Assembly (NCBI RefSeq): GCF_963678635.1
Contig: NC_087065.1
Span: 54,960,397 to 55,024,396, forward strand
Source of the DNA: Symsagittifera roscoffensis
Taxonomy: Eukaryota > Xenacoelomorpha > Acoela > Convolutidae
DNA: 64,000 nucleotides
Direction of reading: 5' to 3'
The notes under the pieces were generated by a model. The model did no database searches, was not told where the DNA came from, and saw only the letters and a program-made list of their open reading frames with translations. Positions 1-11,204 of this stretch are shown here, one piece after another (the stretch's first letter is position 1; each line of letters begins with the position of its first letter). A program made the translations under genes and the position numbers.

Positions 1-369
1 CATGCAAATAAGAATTTATTTTGGTTTTCTTAATGTTCAAAGCAGCAAAAGAAAGAAAAAACAAAAAAAGAATAGTTTCAAAATATCAGATTCAAAATAT
101 TTACGGCAAATGTATGTGTTAAATGAAGAAGATAGACGAAGGAAATTTTTGATGCCAAACAACTGTATACCTGAGTTAGATTTATTTAAACACGAATCAT
201 ATATACTTGAATCATAAAAAGTTGGGTAAAGAAAAAAAACAGAATAAAAATAGCTTTCAATAAAATATTGATATTTGGCTCAAGTACAGATCAAAGCTGA
301 AACAGATCTAAAAATTACAAAAATCCAAAATTCAAGAAATTCGAACGTTCTTAAATTTTTAGAAATTGC

Positions 370-850
370 TTCTGTTTTCTTTGTTGCGACTTTTGTAATG
401 AAACTAACGGAATATTTGTGCTCGAGGTGGTAGTCCGACAAAATTCGACTTTTTAGCTAGCCATTTTTGACGGATTTCTTAAAAATATCATTCAAAAGGT
501 TTTTGTTGTCATGAGCTTAAATTTAAAAAGATATCCCACCTAAGATCTTTTTTGTAGAGTTATAGGGGTTTAAAGATTGCCATTTTCGCCAAAGGGGGAC
601 AAATAACGCGCAATTTAATCCCTCTTAGAAACCGTTCCAAATTGATTGAAGGAAACTTATTGTTCCGACTTTTGAAGAAAACGGAATTTTTATGCTCGGT
701 ATGGTTTTTTTATTCAGTCAACTTTCACCGATCAAATAAAAATTTTAAAAACTGTTTGAAGATATCGACTTCCTGAGTTCAAATGTAGAAAGATATTTCA
801 CCTCAGATTATTTTTTGTAAAGTTCTGGGGGTTTGAAGTTAGCCAAATTA
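370..850 (+). repeat. Diverged direct repeat, about 270 bp period
   Basis: Two neighbouring segments read as old copies of one sequence. The stretch near 528-583 (AAGATATCCCACCTAAGAT, then a TTTTTTGTA run and GGGGTTTAAAG) recurs near 799-855 (AAGATATTTCACCTCAGAT, TTTTTTGTA, GGGGGTTTGAAG), about 271 bp later. The stretch before it (CGACTTTTGTAATGAAACTAACGGAAT against CGACTTTTGAAGAAAACGGAAT, each followed by a TGCTCG box) also matches. No coding potential is visible. It is probably an old tandem duplication or part of an unclassified transposon. Confidence 0.5.
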
Positions 851-1107
851 TAATTATCTATACTCTGGACTAAATTATGCGCGCTTTGAAGAGTTTATTC
901 ATAATGCTGAGAGGTTAACGCGAATTCAAAACGAATCATTTAGCGTGGCAAATTATCCTGCAAAACAAAATTGGTCCAAATTGAATTGAGGCTAGCCAAT
1001 TTGTCGTATTAATTTCATACGACTCAAAAATTTACATTTTGATATTATTCAAAATTTATAGGTTTTCAATATTTTTTTCCTAAAACCTATTTGATATTAA
1101 TTAAGGG

Positions 1108-1380
1108 ACAGTCGGAACAATCAGGGCTTTGCCCTGATATACGAGCAGATTTGTTTGCCATAAATAAGTTGGCACTAGGAGCGAAATTTACTACTTGTAC
1201 TTTATATGGCGTGTGAGGGGATGATTTTTACAAAAAAAGTTCGAGTTGGTTTGAAACAAAATTTCAATTTAAGTTATTACATTTAGTTTTTTCTTGTTAT
1301 TACTGCTCCATAGAACTTAAAAGGTACTCGGAAGATTCAGGGCTTCGCCTTGATACAAGCAGTCTTGTTTCCATTTCAAT
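1108..1380 (+). repeat. Dispersed repeat with TCAGGGC hairpin, copy 1
   Basis: This copy belongs to a family seen three times in the window (here, 43,445-43,575 on the minus strand, and 54,513-54,745). Shared blocks, in order, are GGCGTGTG-GGATGATTTT, TTACATTTAGTTTTTTC, TGTTATTACTGCTCC, then a TCAGGGC-loop-GCCCTGA hairpin followed by ATACGAGCAG or ATACAAGCAG and TCTTGTTT. The hairpin occurs twice here: 1121-1137 is a perfect 7-bp stem with a 3-nt loop, and 1337-1353 has one wobble pair. No ORF is present. It may be the end of a non-autonomous transposon; I could not find target duplications. Confidence 0.65.
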
Positions 1381-2099
1381 TAAACCTCGATCAGAGAGGC
1401 AGTAGTTTTTTTTTCCTACCGTATTCTACTTCCACTGCTCAAGAGCTGTTTATAATCTGTGCATAACCGTGTCTATTTTATATAAGTCTATATAAGTCCG
1501 TTTAAGTCTATATTTCATTTTTAACAGCTAACTTTTGTCGTTTTCTCGTAAATTTGTAACTTAAGATTTTCAAGCAAACAGCATGGAGTCATGATTTTGA
1601 ATTCAATTGATCTATCTCAACTCTTAAGCAAGCTCAACAGCTCTGGTCCTTTTTGTCCCCTATAGTTCCAGGTTGATTTGTCAGTTTTGGATAAAAGGTG
1701 TTTAGATTGGATCGAATAAATTTAGAAGGTCAAAACAATTTTTATCTGTTTTTGCTATTTTACCCCTGCTATCAATCAAAAAATTAGTCAACGAGTAATT
1801 TTTTGCTTGGGCAAGTTATATAAAATGAGGAGTATATCTCTAATTAGTTTCTCCTAAACGAATTGAGAAGTACTTTTCTAGCTATTTCCTTCTACGAATG
1901 CATTACGAGAACATAATTCTACGATTGCATAATCCTTACTTTCGTCGAAAGTCGGAACAAAAAATCACCCCAGGAACCCCAGGAAAATATATTCCTCACT
2001 TTCTGCGAAACTAGGAACAAAAGACTATCGCAATAGTTAATTTAAGCAAGTTATTTTGCCCAGTAACGAATCTTTTACATTAGATGTAAATAAATCAAG

Positions 2100-2335
2100 A
2101 AATCCGGAAAGGAAATTCGTGCAAAACATTGTACAGCAAAAATACCAAACGGATCTTGCGGCGCTGATAATAGTTCATGTTCCAGATTCCGATAGTGTTG
2201 ATTGGTCTGGGTCTGGAGGGTGACTTTTCTGCGAAGACGCTGATGGTGGTCCAGGCAGTGGCTGAGATGCTGCGACGGGCAGCTGCCACCTACCTCGCAC
2301 TCTGCGGAGCCATCGGTTATCATATTCATCTTTGT
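2100..2335. other. GC-rich island, possible unrecognised exon
   Basis: Base composition changes sharply from AT-rich surroundings to GC-rich between about 2150 and 2325, as at the convincing exons elsewhere in this window. Both strands are open here. The plus frame from 2177 gives a mostly hydrophobic, Ala/Leu-rich peptide of about 55 residues. The minus frames give His/Gln/Arg-rich peptides. I do not recognise either. It lies upstream of the TM3-TM4 GPCR exon on the plus strand, so an N-terminal receptor exon is conceivable, but no TM1-TM2 signature (GN, or LAxxD) can be read. Confidence 0.25.
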
Positions 2336-2399
2336 ATTTATACCTTCTCCAACAACGTTTTAATAAGTTTTCAATCTGTAAATCTATAACAAAAAAAGC

Positions 2400-5379
2400 A
2401 ATTGTTTTTTTTTTGTATTTTTATATGATTGTCTATAATTTTTTTAAGGACCGATAGCGCGGTCAAATAGTTCACGTTTAATTGAAAGTTTGCAAATGGT
2501 TTTCATGCAAAATGAAAAATATGTATTTTTAAGTACGAGACCTCAATAGTTTTCAGTTATTCAGTCATTCCAAAAGATTTCTCAACTGTGTTTTTCTTTA
2601 ATTGTGTTTTAATTTTTCCATCCCCACCCCGTGATTAATTGAGCTATCTACCCTCCTGGCAAAAACGGTAAAACGCTACAAAAAGACGTCAGCAAATGCA
2701 AGTAGATGGTTGATGTGTTCTTAGCACTCAATCAATTGACCGCCTGAAGTTTATTTTATATGAGTATCGAAAAAAACTTTGAAAAATAAAAAATCGAAAT
2801 TTATATACATAAAAAAAACTTTTTATGTAAATTTTTGTTTGGGCGACCGTTGCCTCATTCATCAAGGAAAGCAAAATACCCGGGTTGGTAATCTCGCCTT
2901 ATATCTGAATAGCACAAACTGTTCTCCGCAGCACCTCAATATTGTACGCAAGAGCTTTTTTCCTTTTAGGACAGAAACAAGTAACTGAAAAACATATAAT
3001 CGAATCAGAATACTTTCTGAGGGCGTCAAAGTTTATCAAAAAAATCAATTAGTACATTTTTTTTGTGAGCGGTGCAATAAAAATGCGAACTTAGGCATAT
3101 TTGACCATCATAGTAACAAAGGCAAATTAGAAAACAGAATTTGTAGAAAAATGACTAGAAAAACAAAAAAATGTAGATAAAATTTTGTAAATGTACAATT
3201 TTTTTTTGCAAAAGTTTTTGAATTTTGAAGTTTTGGTTTCCAAACTGGCGCTATAAAACTCGGAAAACTATCTTTACTTGATTAAAACTAAGTTTTGACT
3301 GCCTAAATTCAGCATAAAGAAACTTTTGTAAGCCTGCTTAGCCTCACCTTATTAGCTTGAATTAGACCAAAAAAATGCAAACTGGTTTTTCTTACATATT
3401 TAGATTAATCTCGTTTGAATCGCGACTGAAAGGTCTTTGACGTGATATGATATTCGACCCATTTCGTTGAGAAATTGTTTTTCTTGAATTTCCGAAGAAA
3501 ATTTTAAAAAAGAAAAAGAAGAAAAAAAACTAAACACAGCCGAATACAAAGTACCTCCACAATTTTCTTTATTCTGACCACCGAAGGTTTGTTTTTTTTT
3601 GAAATTTCTTCCCAAGCGAAAAGAATTATAACCCAAAAATTATTATGATAGAATTAGTAACATATATTTTAAAAGCACTTGCAGTTTTTTCGGCCAAAAT
3701 AATAAATTCTTAAGGCAGTTTTCTTAGTGCCGACAAAATCTCGTCTCAATTTTTTGGTGTTAAATTATTTTTTGAGCAACTAGAGCGAGCATATACAGAG
3801 TGTAAAGCTCATACAAAGCTATAATTTGAAACTTCAGCTTAAATAAGCATTTTTGGAAGTTTAACGTGGAAGTTTATCGGCACAAAAAAAAATCTTTTTT
3901 TTTATTTCCAAAATTGCTATTAATTTCAACATCAATTGTAATTTGCTGCAATCAGTGGTAAAGTTTCCAAGCTACGTTTTTCACTCTCCGCGCTAAACAC
4001 AGAAACTACAATTTTGACTCTTTTTCTATTACTGTGGTCGGAATATTCTAAGCTACATCAGCTACATCAGGATATCCATGTAGTAAATTGCTTTTCCTTG
4101 ATTGACCAGCAGAATATAATAAGATGTTGAAATGGATTATCGAACCATTTATATCTCAGGAATAACAATAAAATACATTTAAGTCGCTCTTCGACTAAAG
4201 ACTAAATTCATGTTTTTCGATATTGGGATATGTTTTTCGATTCTTTTGGTTTCCGAATCACAACCAGTATTATAAAAGCACAGTTGATTTGACACGACTT
4301 TTCAGTGAATTATCTAAAAGTGAAACAAAAGAACCCAGCCGATAATTATCATTCATATTTTGCCTCATTCAGAAAAAAAACAAGACGCCCAAATTCATTT
4401 TTGCGTTTTTTTTGTGCTGAATGTGAAATTTAGGCAAAAGCTTTTGTTATCAGCAGAGATAACCGGTTTTAAAAAGCTATTTTAACCGTTCGGCTATGAG
4501 CGGATCTGAACGAAAGTCTAGAAACGAAATTTAGTGAATAGTACGAATAGAAAACGCATATTTGACAACGGTTTCTACCAAAAACCTAAAAGAAAAAGAA
4601 AAACAAAAAAGTATGAGAAAAATTTTTTTAAAAGATTTTTGCAGATAATTTTTTGGTTTTTTCGGTTTTTTAATGTCAACAATGCGCTTGAAGAAGATTC
4701 AAAATTTAATGTTTTTTGGTGTGAAAATTAAATTTCACGTAATAAAACCGTTTCACTCGCTCGAAGTTAGACAGAAAAGTTTTTAAACCAATTTTTCTCC
4801 ACACTGCTAATATTTTTTGAAAAATTTTTAATAGTTTCCAAACGGCTGCAAGTGTTTTAATGTGATATATCACTCAACTTCTTCCAAAAATTTTTGTGGT
4901 ACTTGAATTGAAAAAAATGCGAAATTGAAACTAAAAATCACCCAAATACAAAGTTCTTCCCCATTTTCGGTAGTCAGAACTTTACAATTATTATTTGAAA
5001 ACATTACTTGATGTTGAAAAACCATAGTCGTTATGCAATTTTTTTTATATCTTATGAGAGATAATTCAATGATAAGTTATCTCAACATTCGACAAAAAAC
5101 ATTGAGCTTCAAATTATTAAGTTTCAAAAAAACATTTAAAATTTCTGAATATAATAGTCATTAAAAGCTTGAAATTTTGGTAAATTTTGCATTCTAGAGG
5201 CAATTGAAATTTTAAGAAAACGGCCTCTGCTCTTTATTTGCTTATTTGCTTTCTTGGTTGTTTTGATTTATCTACTAGTTTGTTGAGCTGTCTACCAAAT
5301 TGTTCTTTGAAAGCGCAAAACTTGGCATAGATTTGGTCTCATCTAAGTTCAAGTCTAGGGTGGCTTTCTCATAAAATAA
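2400..5379. other. AT-rich non-coding stretch, nothing recognised
   Basis: The DNA is AT-rich with many homopolymer A and T runs. The open frames are short and low-complexity (Lys/Phe/Asn-rich), as expected by chance in such DNA. I see no RNA gene, no long repeat and no transposon domain. The stretch ends where the gag-like frame of the decayed BEL/Pao element opens. Confidence 0.5.
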
Positions 5380-6057
5380 TTTTGGATAGGGTTTAACGAT
5401 CTCATATCAGCTGAGAACGTTGAAAAGATTAGTTCTAAATTACGACTAGATACGACATCTACGACAACTGCAACGACAACAACGATCAAGCATGCCCAAC
5501 AAAACCACTCTCCCCAGAGAAACCTTCTCATCGCCCAACTAAAGCGTCTCTTCAAACAAGAACGAAGAGCCATCAATTCGAGCTACAACGTAGCTGACTC
5601 AGTGACCAAGAGGAACAAAATTTTTGACAATTTGGAAGACGCCACTATCTACCTGGTAGACCACCCGGCTGAACACGCCCACGCCATAGCCGAGGATCTC
5701 ATTGACCGCTTCACTGATAGACAAGATGAACACCACGACATCATGGATGACTTCACACAGATGCTACAAGCAATACAGCAGAAACAACCCCACAAGAGCA
5801 GAACAGTGATGCCAGTTCAAGTCCTCCACACAGCTAATTCAGCGGAACAACAGCCAATACTAGACCAAGATTACAGCCAGACGTCAACAATATCCAGCAA
5901 AAACCATCAGCCCGGATCAGCAGCGGATCAGCAGCCGATATACTCAGCAGCAAGTCCCCCAAACACAAAAGCTAAATTCAATCCGCAGTTTTTGATGCTC
6001 GCCTCGCAAAGTTCATTCAGAAAGAACAAAGTAATGACATCAGCTCTACAAATATAA
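5380..6057 (+). pseudogene. Gag-like ORF of decayed BEL/Pao element
   Basis: This frame is open for about 225 codons from the stop at 5377. There is no in-frame ATG near its beginning: the first M-like start would be GTG at 5602, and the frame clearly continues upstream of that. The product is hydrophilic, with a Thr-rich stretch, a basic segment (LIAQLKRLFKQERRAIN), an acidic His/Asp helix (LIDRFTDRQDEHHDIMDDF) and a Gln/Ser-rich tail. Its position just 5' of pol remnants and its charge pattern suggest the N-terminal part of gag. No zinc knuckle or DUF1759 capsid motif can be read in it. The lack of an ATG suggests 5' truncation. Confidence 0.5.
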
Positions 6058-6670
6058 GGACTGAAATCACTTCAGTGGATTCAGTACTCTGCTAAACGAC
6101 GGCAATTTTTTTGACTCACAGAGTTGCTGAAGTTTTGGAAAGCACCCAAGCGAGTCAATGAAAACTTTACCCAAGAGACCTAAAACCATCAGATGGCCGA
6201 ATCCGTGTAATACCTCTAGCGGAATTCAGTAACAAATCAAGATCGTTCGCCGGACCATAATTTGAATGCAACTGGCCAAAGCTACAATTAAACGACGCCA
6301 AAACGGATACTTTGCTACACAACGATCAAATCGACGCATGGATGAAACAAAAACAACCCCAGTGCTAGCTTTTCAAGATTTTACCAGAAAGACTTTACAA
6401 AGTTTCATAGACTAAATCAGATTCTCCAAAAAGACAAGAATTTTCGAAAGAACCGCAATTGTGATGCGTGCCGCTAGGACTGGCAAAGATATAGATCTAG
6501 ACTTCCGCAGGAAAACCCGACCACCGAACTGAGCAGCAACAACATAATTGCCGCGAAGAAATTTATCTTCACGCCGCTAAAACGAGATAAATTCAACAAA
6601 GAGGTCAACGCACGTGCGTTGATCTAAAATAAACCAATCAAAACTACTAGCAGACTTCGAAATCTTTCAG

Positions 6671-7865
6671 AATTTCCATACAAAGACGGATTTTTGCGAA
6701 CACATGGACGCCTCGAGAAGTCTCAATTGGACTATTGCATAAAACACACAATTATTCTTGATGGAAACCACCCAGCAGTTTACTTCTGCATATGACAAAC
6801 CCACAAAAACAGCCAGCTTGCCTCAAGAAAAATTACAAGAAATAAACTTTAAAATGAAAATTACATTCCATGTGTTTTCGCACATACTGACAAGATCATA
6901 TAAAATGCTACGACTGCGGACGACATTAAGCAACTGGACTTCAACAGGAACTTGCACCCCTAACCGATTTTAGGCTTCCGGAAAATGAACCCTTCCCCTT
7001 TCAACAAACAGGATTAGATCTTTTTGGACTGGTCTTCGAAAACCGATTTTCGAAAACAGCAGAACCTACAACAAACGCTATGGAGTTGTAATGAAATGCC
7101 AAACAACACGAGCCGTACACCTCGAGACTTGCCAGGACCATCCAGCCGACGCCTTCATCAATACTAAAGGCAATTCTTCGTGCGCAGAGGAAAATCAGCA
7201 AAAATTGTTTCCGCCAAAATTCACTGCAGCCGAAAAAGAACTCAACATCCACTTCGACGCCGATGTTACATGACAGCTCTACGCCAACCATCAGATTGAA
7301 TGGACCTTCAACCCTACCTATGCTCCTCATTTTAGAGGTGTTGGGAACGACTCTTAAGATCAGTATAAGACTCGGTCTATGCCATCACAGGAAGCCAGAT
7401 TCTAACAGACAACTCAACCAACACCGTTCTTTACGAAGTTGAACACTTCATTAACGCAAGACCCATCACTACAGTTTAAGCCCTCACCCCAAAACTTTTT
7501 TTTCTCGGGAGAGCGCATGCCAACATGCCACCTCTACGAATCCAACAGCCCTCAACACTCAGTCGACAAGGGAATTTTGCAAAACAACTCGCAACCCATA
7601 TTTGGAAACACCTGATCAAGGAGTTGATCTCAACACTACTACCACGACAACGATGGACAAAGAAGACGACGCCTATCAAAATCGGAGAAACTGTTTGGAT
7701 TCTCCATGATATGATGCCACGAGGACCCTGGCCAATTTGATGAATCACAGGAAACAAATCAACCGATGGTGAACAGATCCACGTTTACACAGTCAAAACA
7801 AGGGACAAACTTGTGTCAATACCAGCCATTAGACTGGCGCCTGTTAGTCCGGACTATTGCAATGA
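6671..7865 (+). pseudogene. BEL/Pao integrase remnant (broken)
   Basis: BEL/Pao pol landmarks appear in the correct order across several frames. Before the integrase comes KDGFLRTHGRLEKSQLDY near 6680, followed by a KHTIIL segment. Next are a CxxC pair near 6918, then the hydrophobic GLDLFGLVF block near 7014 that carries the first catalytic Asp. TTRAVHLE follows at about 7106, and an AAEKELN stretch near 7225, after which the second Asp motif (SDNGTNF in relatives) is eroded. Then come WTFNPTYAPHFRG near 7305, FINARPITT near 7450, IKIGETVWI near 7680 and PAIRLAPVSP near 7830. Stops and frameshifts separate these pieces, so no functional enzyme is encoded. The family call is firm because TTRAVHLE and the RPITT/RLAPV tail are BEL/Pao hallmarks. 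Confidence 0.8.
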
Positions 7866-8049
7866 CTCAACTAAAGAGGAATCACGACAATGAGAGCCTC
7901 ATCTTTAACCAGCCTTGCAACTGACAGCCATAGCCGATAACTTCAACCGACTCTTACACGACCGTTAAGCCAGCGTTTGAAGTTTCGTGAATAGAAACCA
8001 ACCTACCCCTTCTTTCCTATTTTTTTTGCTACTGCAAAAAGAGGCCGAG

Positions 8050-8300
8050 TGTTATATTCCAATTTGAAAACTGACAACCATCTTAGATGACTACTACTTT
8101 TCATATGCAAACAGGAAAACTCCGGGAAAGAAATTGAAAACCAGAAGGCAGCAATTATAAAGTTGGGAAACATGCAAAACTGAATTCACAAACACATGCA
8201 ACCGACTAATTTATATATTGAAATCACGAAAGAGCTGAAACACGCCGTCTAGACTAGAAACAGCTCTTTTCCAGTCTTCCAACCCCCTCGTAAAATTACA
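8050..8300 (+). repeat. Putative 3' LTR start of the decayed BEL/Pao element
   Basis: A purine-rich tract ends at 8049 and the sequence then begins TGTTATATTCC, as at the polypurine tract/LTR junction of BEL/Pao elements. The 3' boundary cannot be fixed because no second copy is present in the window; 8300 is an arbitrary limit. Confidence 0.35.
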
Positions 8301-8520
8301 AAACAAAGCTGTTCAAAAAGTGTTTACACGGCAATTTTTTCACCTCTTTACGCTGTAACGTTCTATTGTAGTTTATTACATGGAAAGTCAATTGAAACAG
8401 ACTTTCACATAATGAATTTCAGAAAAAATTAAAGGAGGAGGAAACTGGAAAAGAGCCCTAGAAACCATTACATGATCGTTTTATATAACCTAAGAGCGTC
8501 AAAAAAATTTTGTTGTAGTT

Positions 8521-8600
8521 TTTGATGTGGTCGCCTGTCGACCATCCCTCAGATGGTTTGGACACGTCTTAAGCCGAATGAATGTCGTGAGTTTTAGAAG
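8521..8600 (+). mobile_element. LINE (non-LTR retrotransposon) ORF2 tail fragment
   Basis: The frame at 8539-8580 reads RPSLRWFGHVLSRM. The string LRWFGHVLRM is characteristic of the C-terminal region just after the reverse transcriptase of RTE/Jockey-like LINE ORF2 proteins and of degenerate copies of them in many invertebrates. Only this short piece is readable, and a stop follows within about 10 codons. The call rests on one motif. Confidence 0.4.
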
Positions 8601-8929
8601 AAGGGGCTGAAAATTCTCCGCGTTATTCATGTTCCCGCATCCATTTTTAGGTTTTTAAAGTAGTCAATGGTGTAAAATTATGCTCAATTTTGTAAGAGAG
8701 CCGGTAAAAAAAAACAACTTTCTCGATATCCATTTTTTTTTAAATTTTCAGTAAAATTAGTCTGAGTTGCCTGTCATCATGTTCCGCATCCATGAGTACT
8801 AGGACAACTTTTGTATCGCATCAAAAAAGTTACATTTTTTGAAACGCTTTTTCACAATTTCTTTCATTCAATGACAAGTTCCTTCTTTAAAGCGACTGAC
8901 CAAAAGGTAACCAACAAGTCTGGTTTCAG

Positions 8930-9219
8930 AAAAGGAGTCCTGCTTTGCACATATCTCTCAATTGTCGTGCAAGATTTCGCTCTACTTCATTTTCGTCGTT
9001 ATGCTTGTTCCTGATTGGCTGATGATGCTGGTTGCTTTGGATCGTGTGCTGGCTATAGAGAGAGGAGTGTGGTACAGAATTCACTGCACCGTGAGAAGCG
9101 CATGGATCCCAATTTCGGCGGTGATCTTGTTTTTAGGCATAGTTGGAACCCCAAGAATTGGGTTTGGAGAGCTAATTCCAGAGACACCCGCATGCAGACA
9201 GGCCTCTGTTCTTTTTTAA
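8930..9219 (+). CDS. Exon-like segment, rhodopsin-family GPCR TM3-TM4
   Basis: The exon probably starts at 8930 after the acceptor-like TCTGGTTTCAG; the reading frame has a stop just upstream (8908-8910). It codes an extracellular-loop-1 stretch, then SCKISLYFIF with a Cys where class A GPCRs have the TM3 disulfide Cys. TM3 ends in MLVALDRVLAI, an LDR version of the DRY motif. Next come a basic intracellular loop 2 (YRIHCTVRS) and TM4 with AWIPI, which matches the conserved Trp, then a Pro after TM4 and a Cys in extracellular loop 2 (TPACRQ). The frame closes at 9217-9219. The true donor is probably before or near there, but I cannot pick it with confidence. A TM5-coding exon occurs on the same strand at 31.95 kb. 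The ligand class cannot be told; a peptide-type receptor is only a guess. Confidence 0.6.
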
Positions 9220-10153
9220 ATCCTTGTATATCTTGAAAGATTCAAAAAAGTTCATTTGAACATGATTTTTTGTATCAAACTACTCGTAGGTAAGCGATTT
9301 GTGGCCAATTCCTTTTTTTTTTGGTATTGGAAGTAGTTCATAACTTAGTCCTTCAATCTTTACAAGGGGAGTTTTTTCGAGATAGGTGCGTTTTAAATGG
9401 GTCGTTTAAAAAAGAGTTTGATTGCGCTTAAAATAAAGTGAGAGGAAAAATTTTGGCTGCGAACGTTCAACTTTACGACATCTCTTTGTGGTCAAGCAAC
9501 GCTAAAAAACCACTTGAGGCCCTTTTTTACCTCACAAAAAAGGGGGAAGCTCACGTCAAAAACACGCCATTGTTTGGTCAAAGCGTGGCGAAGAAAAAAG
9601 TATTTCTAAAGTTATGGAAGAGCTCACTCGGAAAAACAATTTGGAAGACGGAAAAACTTTCAAAAAACCTACCTCTTCCCTCAAAGAGTAGCGAATAATG
9701 AATAATGAGATGCGATTATTTTGCTATCTCATAGAATAATTTGAGATTGAGTACACTGGCTGTTCGTCACACTGTCCATTATCGGCCTGGTAAAAAAACT
9801 CTGGTAAAAACTATTAATCTTTCAAAACGTTTTTGTCGATTATTCGATTAGTGGCCTGACTGCAATCAGTCAGGTCTTATAAAACATTAAGAGGGTCGAA
9901 ATATGATGTGCTGCTATTGAAAATTTTAGAATCATACTCAAAGACGAATAAAGCGAGAAGCAATATTTTGAATAAACCTTCGAACAGGTCGCGCTAAATG
10001 TTTTATAGTTTTAATTGTTTTACGCATTTTTGTTTTTCTTCAAATCAAGCACGTGAGGTGTGTCTGATTTCACTTCAGGCTCAATCTTCAACTTTTGATT
10101 TGTTGTATCCATCTAAGGTTTATGTTCTTAGATTACATCCCGGGTCGAGGTCC
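9220..10153. other. Non-coding spacer before the satellite
   Basis: No recognisable gene. A good donor-like site (CGTAG|GTAAGC) sits at 9290 and could serve an exon after the GPCR segment, but the GPCR frame is already closed. An open frame at 9438-9698 lacks known motifs and similar neighbours. If the two GPCR exons belong to one gene, this stretch is intronic. Confidence 0.4.
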
Positions 10154-10171
10154 GCGACTTAAGAAAAGACT
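10154..10171 (-). repeat. Single inverted satellite monomer at the left edge of the array
   Basis: GCGACTTAAGAAAAGACT is the exact reverse complement of the consensus AGTCTTTTCTTAAGTCGC of the array that follows in the plus orientation. It is the only clear minus-orientation monomer I found, and it marks the left boundary. Confidence 0.75.
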
Positions 10172-11204
10172 TTGTAAGTCGCGCCACAAACCGTTTTCAG
10201 ACTGGATTTCTCAGTCGCGCCGCGGGCTTAAGTCGCGCCGTCAGTCTTTTCTTAAGTCGAGCCATCGGTGTTTTCTTAGGTCGCACCGTTTAAGTTTTTT
10301 CGTATATCGCGCCGTCAGTCTTTTCTTAAGTCGCGCAATCACTCTTTTCTTAAGTCGCGCCGTCAGTCTTTTCTTAAATCGCTCTGTCAGTCTTTCCTTA
10401 AGCCGCGGAATCTGTTTTCTTACGTCGCACCGTCAGTCTTTTCTTAAGTAGCGCCTTCAGTATTTTCTTAAGTCGCACCGCTTAGGTTTTTTCTCAAGTC
10501 GCACCGCTTAGTACTTTTCCTAAGTCGCGCAGTCAGTCTTTTCTTAAATAAACTTGTCAGTATTTTTTAAAGTCGAGCCATCCGTTTTTTCTTATGTCGC
10601 GCCATCAGTCTTTACTTAAGACGCACTGCCTATGTTTTTTCTTAGTTCACGCCGCCTATTTATTTTCTTAAGTCGCGCCGTCAGTATTTTTTCAAGTAGC
10701 GCCTTCAGTTTTTTCTTAAATCGCTTTGCTTAAGTTTTCTAAGTCGCGCCTTCAGTCTTTTCTTAAGTCGCGCAGTCAGACTCTTCTTAAGACGCGCTAC
10801 TTGTTTTTACTTAGGTTGCGCCGTCAGTCTTTTCTTAGGTCGCGCCACTTAAACCTTTTCTTATGTCACGCCGTCTGTCTTTTCTTAAGTTGATTCGTCA
10901 GTTTTTCCGTAAATCGCGCCATCGGTGTTTAAGTTGGGCCGTCAGTCTTTTTTTTGAGTTGCGCCGTCAGTCTTTTGTTTAGTCGCGCAGTGAATCTTTT
11001 CTTAAGTCGCGCAATCAGTCTCTTCTTAAGTCGCGTCGTTAATCTTCTCCTAAATCGCGCCGCCTAAACTTTTTCTTATATCGCGCAGTCAGCCTTTTCT
11101 TAAGTTGCACCACGTAAATATTTTCTTAAGTCGCGCCTTCAGTCTTCTCTTAAGTCGCGCCGTCAGTTTTTTTTAAGTCGGACATTTAATCATTTCTTAA
11201 GTCG

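Larger units (their letters stand above)
5380..8300 (+). mobile_element. Decayed BEL/Pao LTR retrotransposon
   Basis: The stretch keeps the BEL/Pao order of a gag-like frame (5380-6057) followed by the end of pol (about 6671-7865). Integrase motifs are readable through frameshifts and stops, but no reverse transcriptase or RNase H can be read between them, so most of pol has been deleted or eroded beyond recognition. After the last pol residues comes a purine-rich stretch (AAAAAGAGGCCGAG) and then TGTTATATTCC at 8050, the usual start of a BEL-type LTR. I could not find a matching 5' LTR before 5380. This lineage differs from the fuller BEL/Pao copy at 43.6-53.3 kb, because shared protein motifs are similar but not near-identical. 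Confidence 0.75.
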
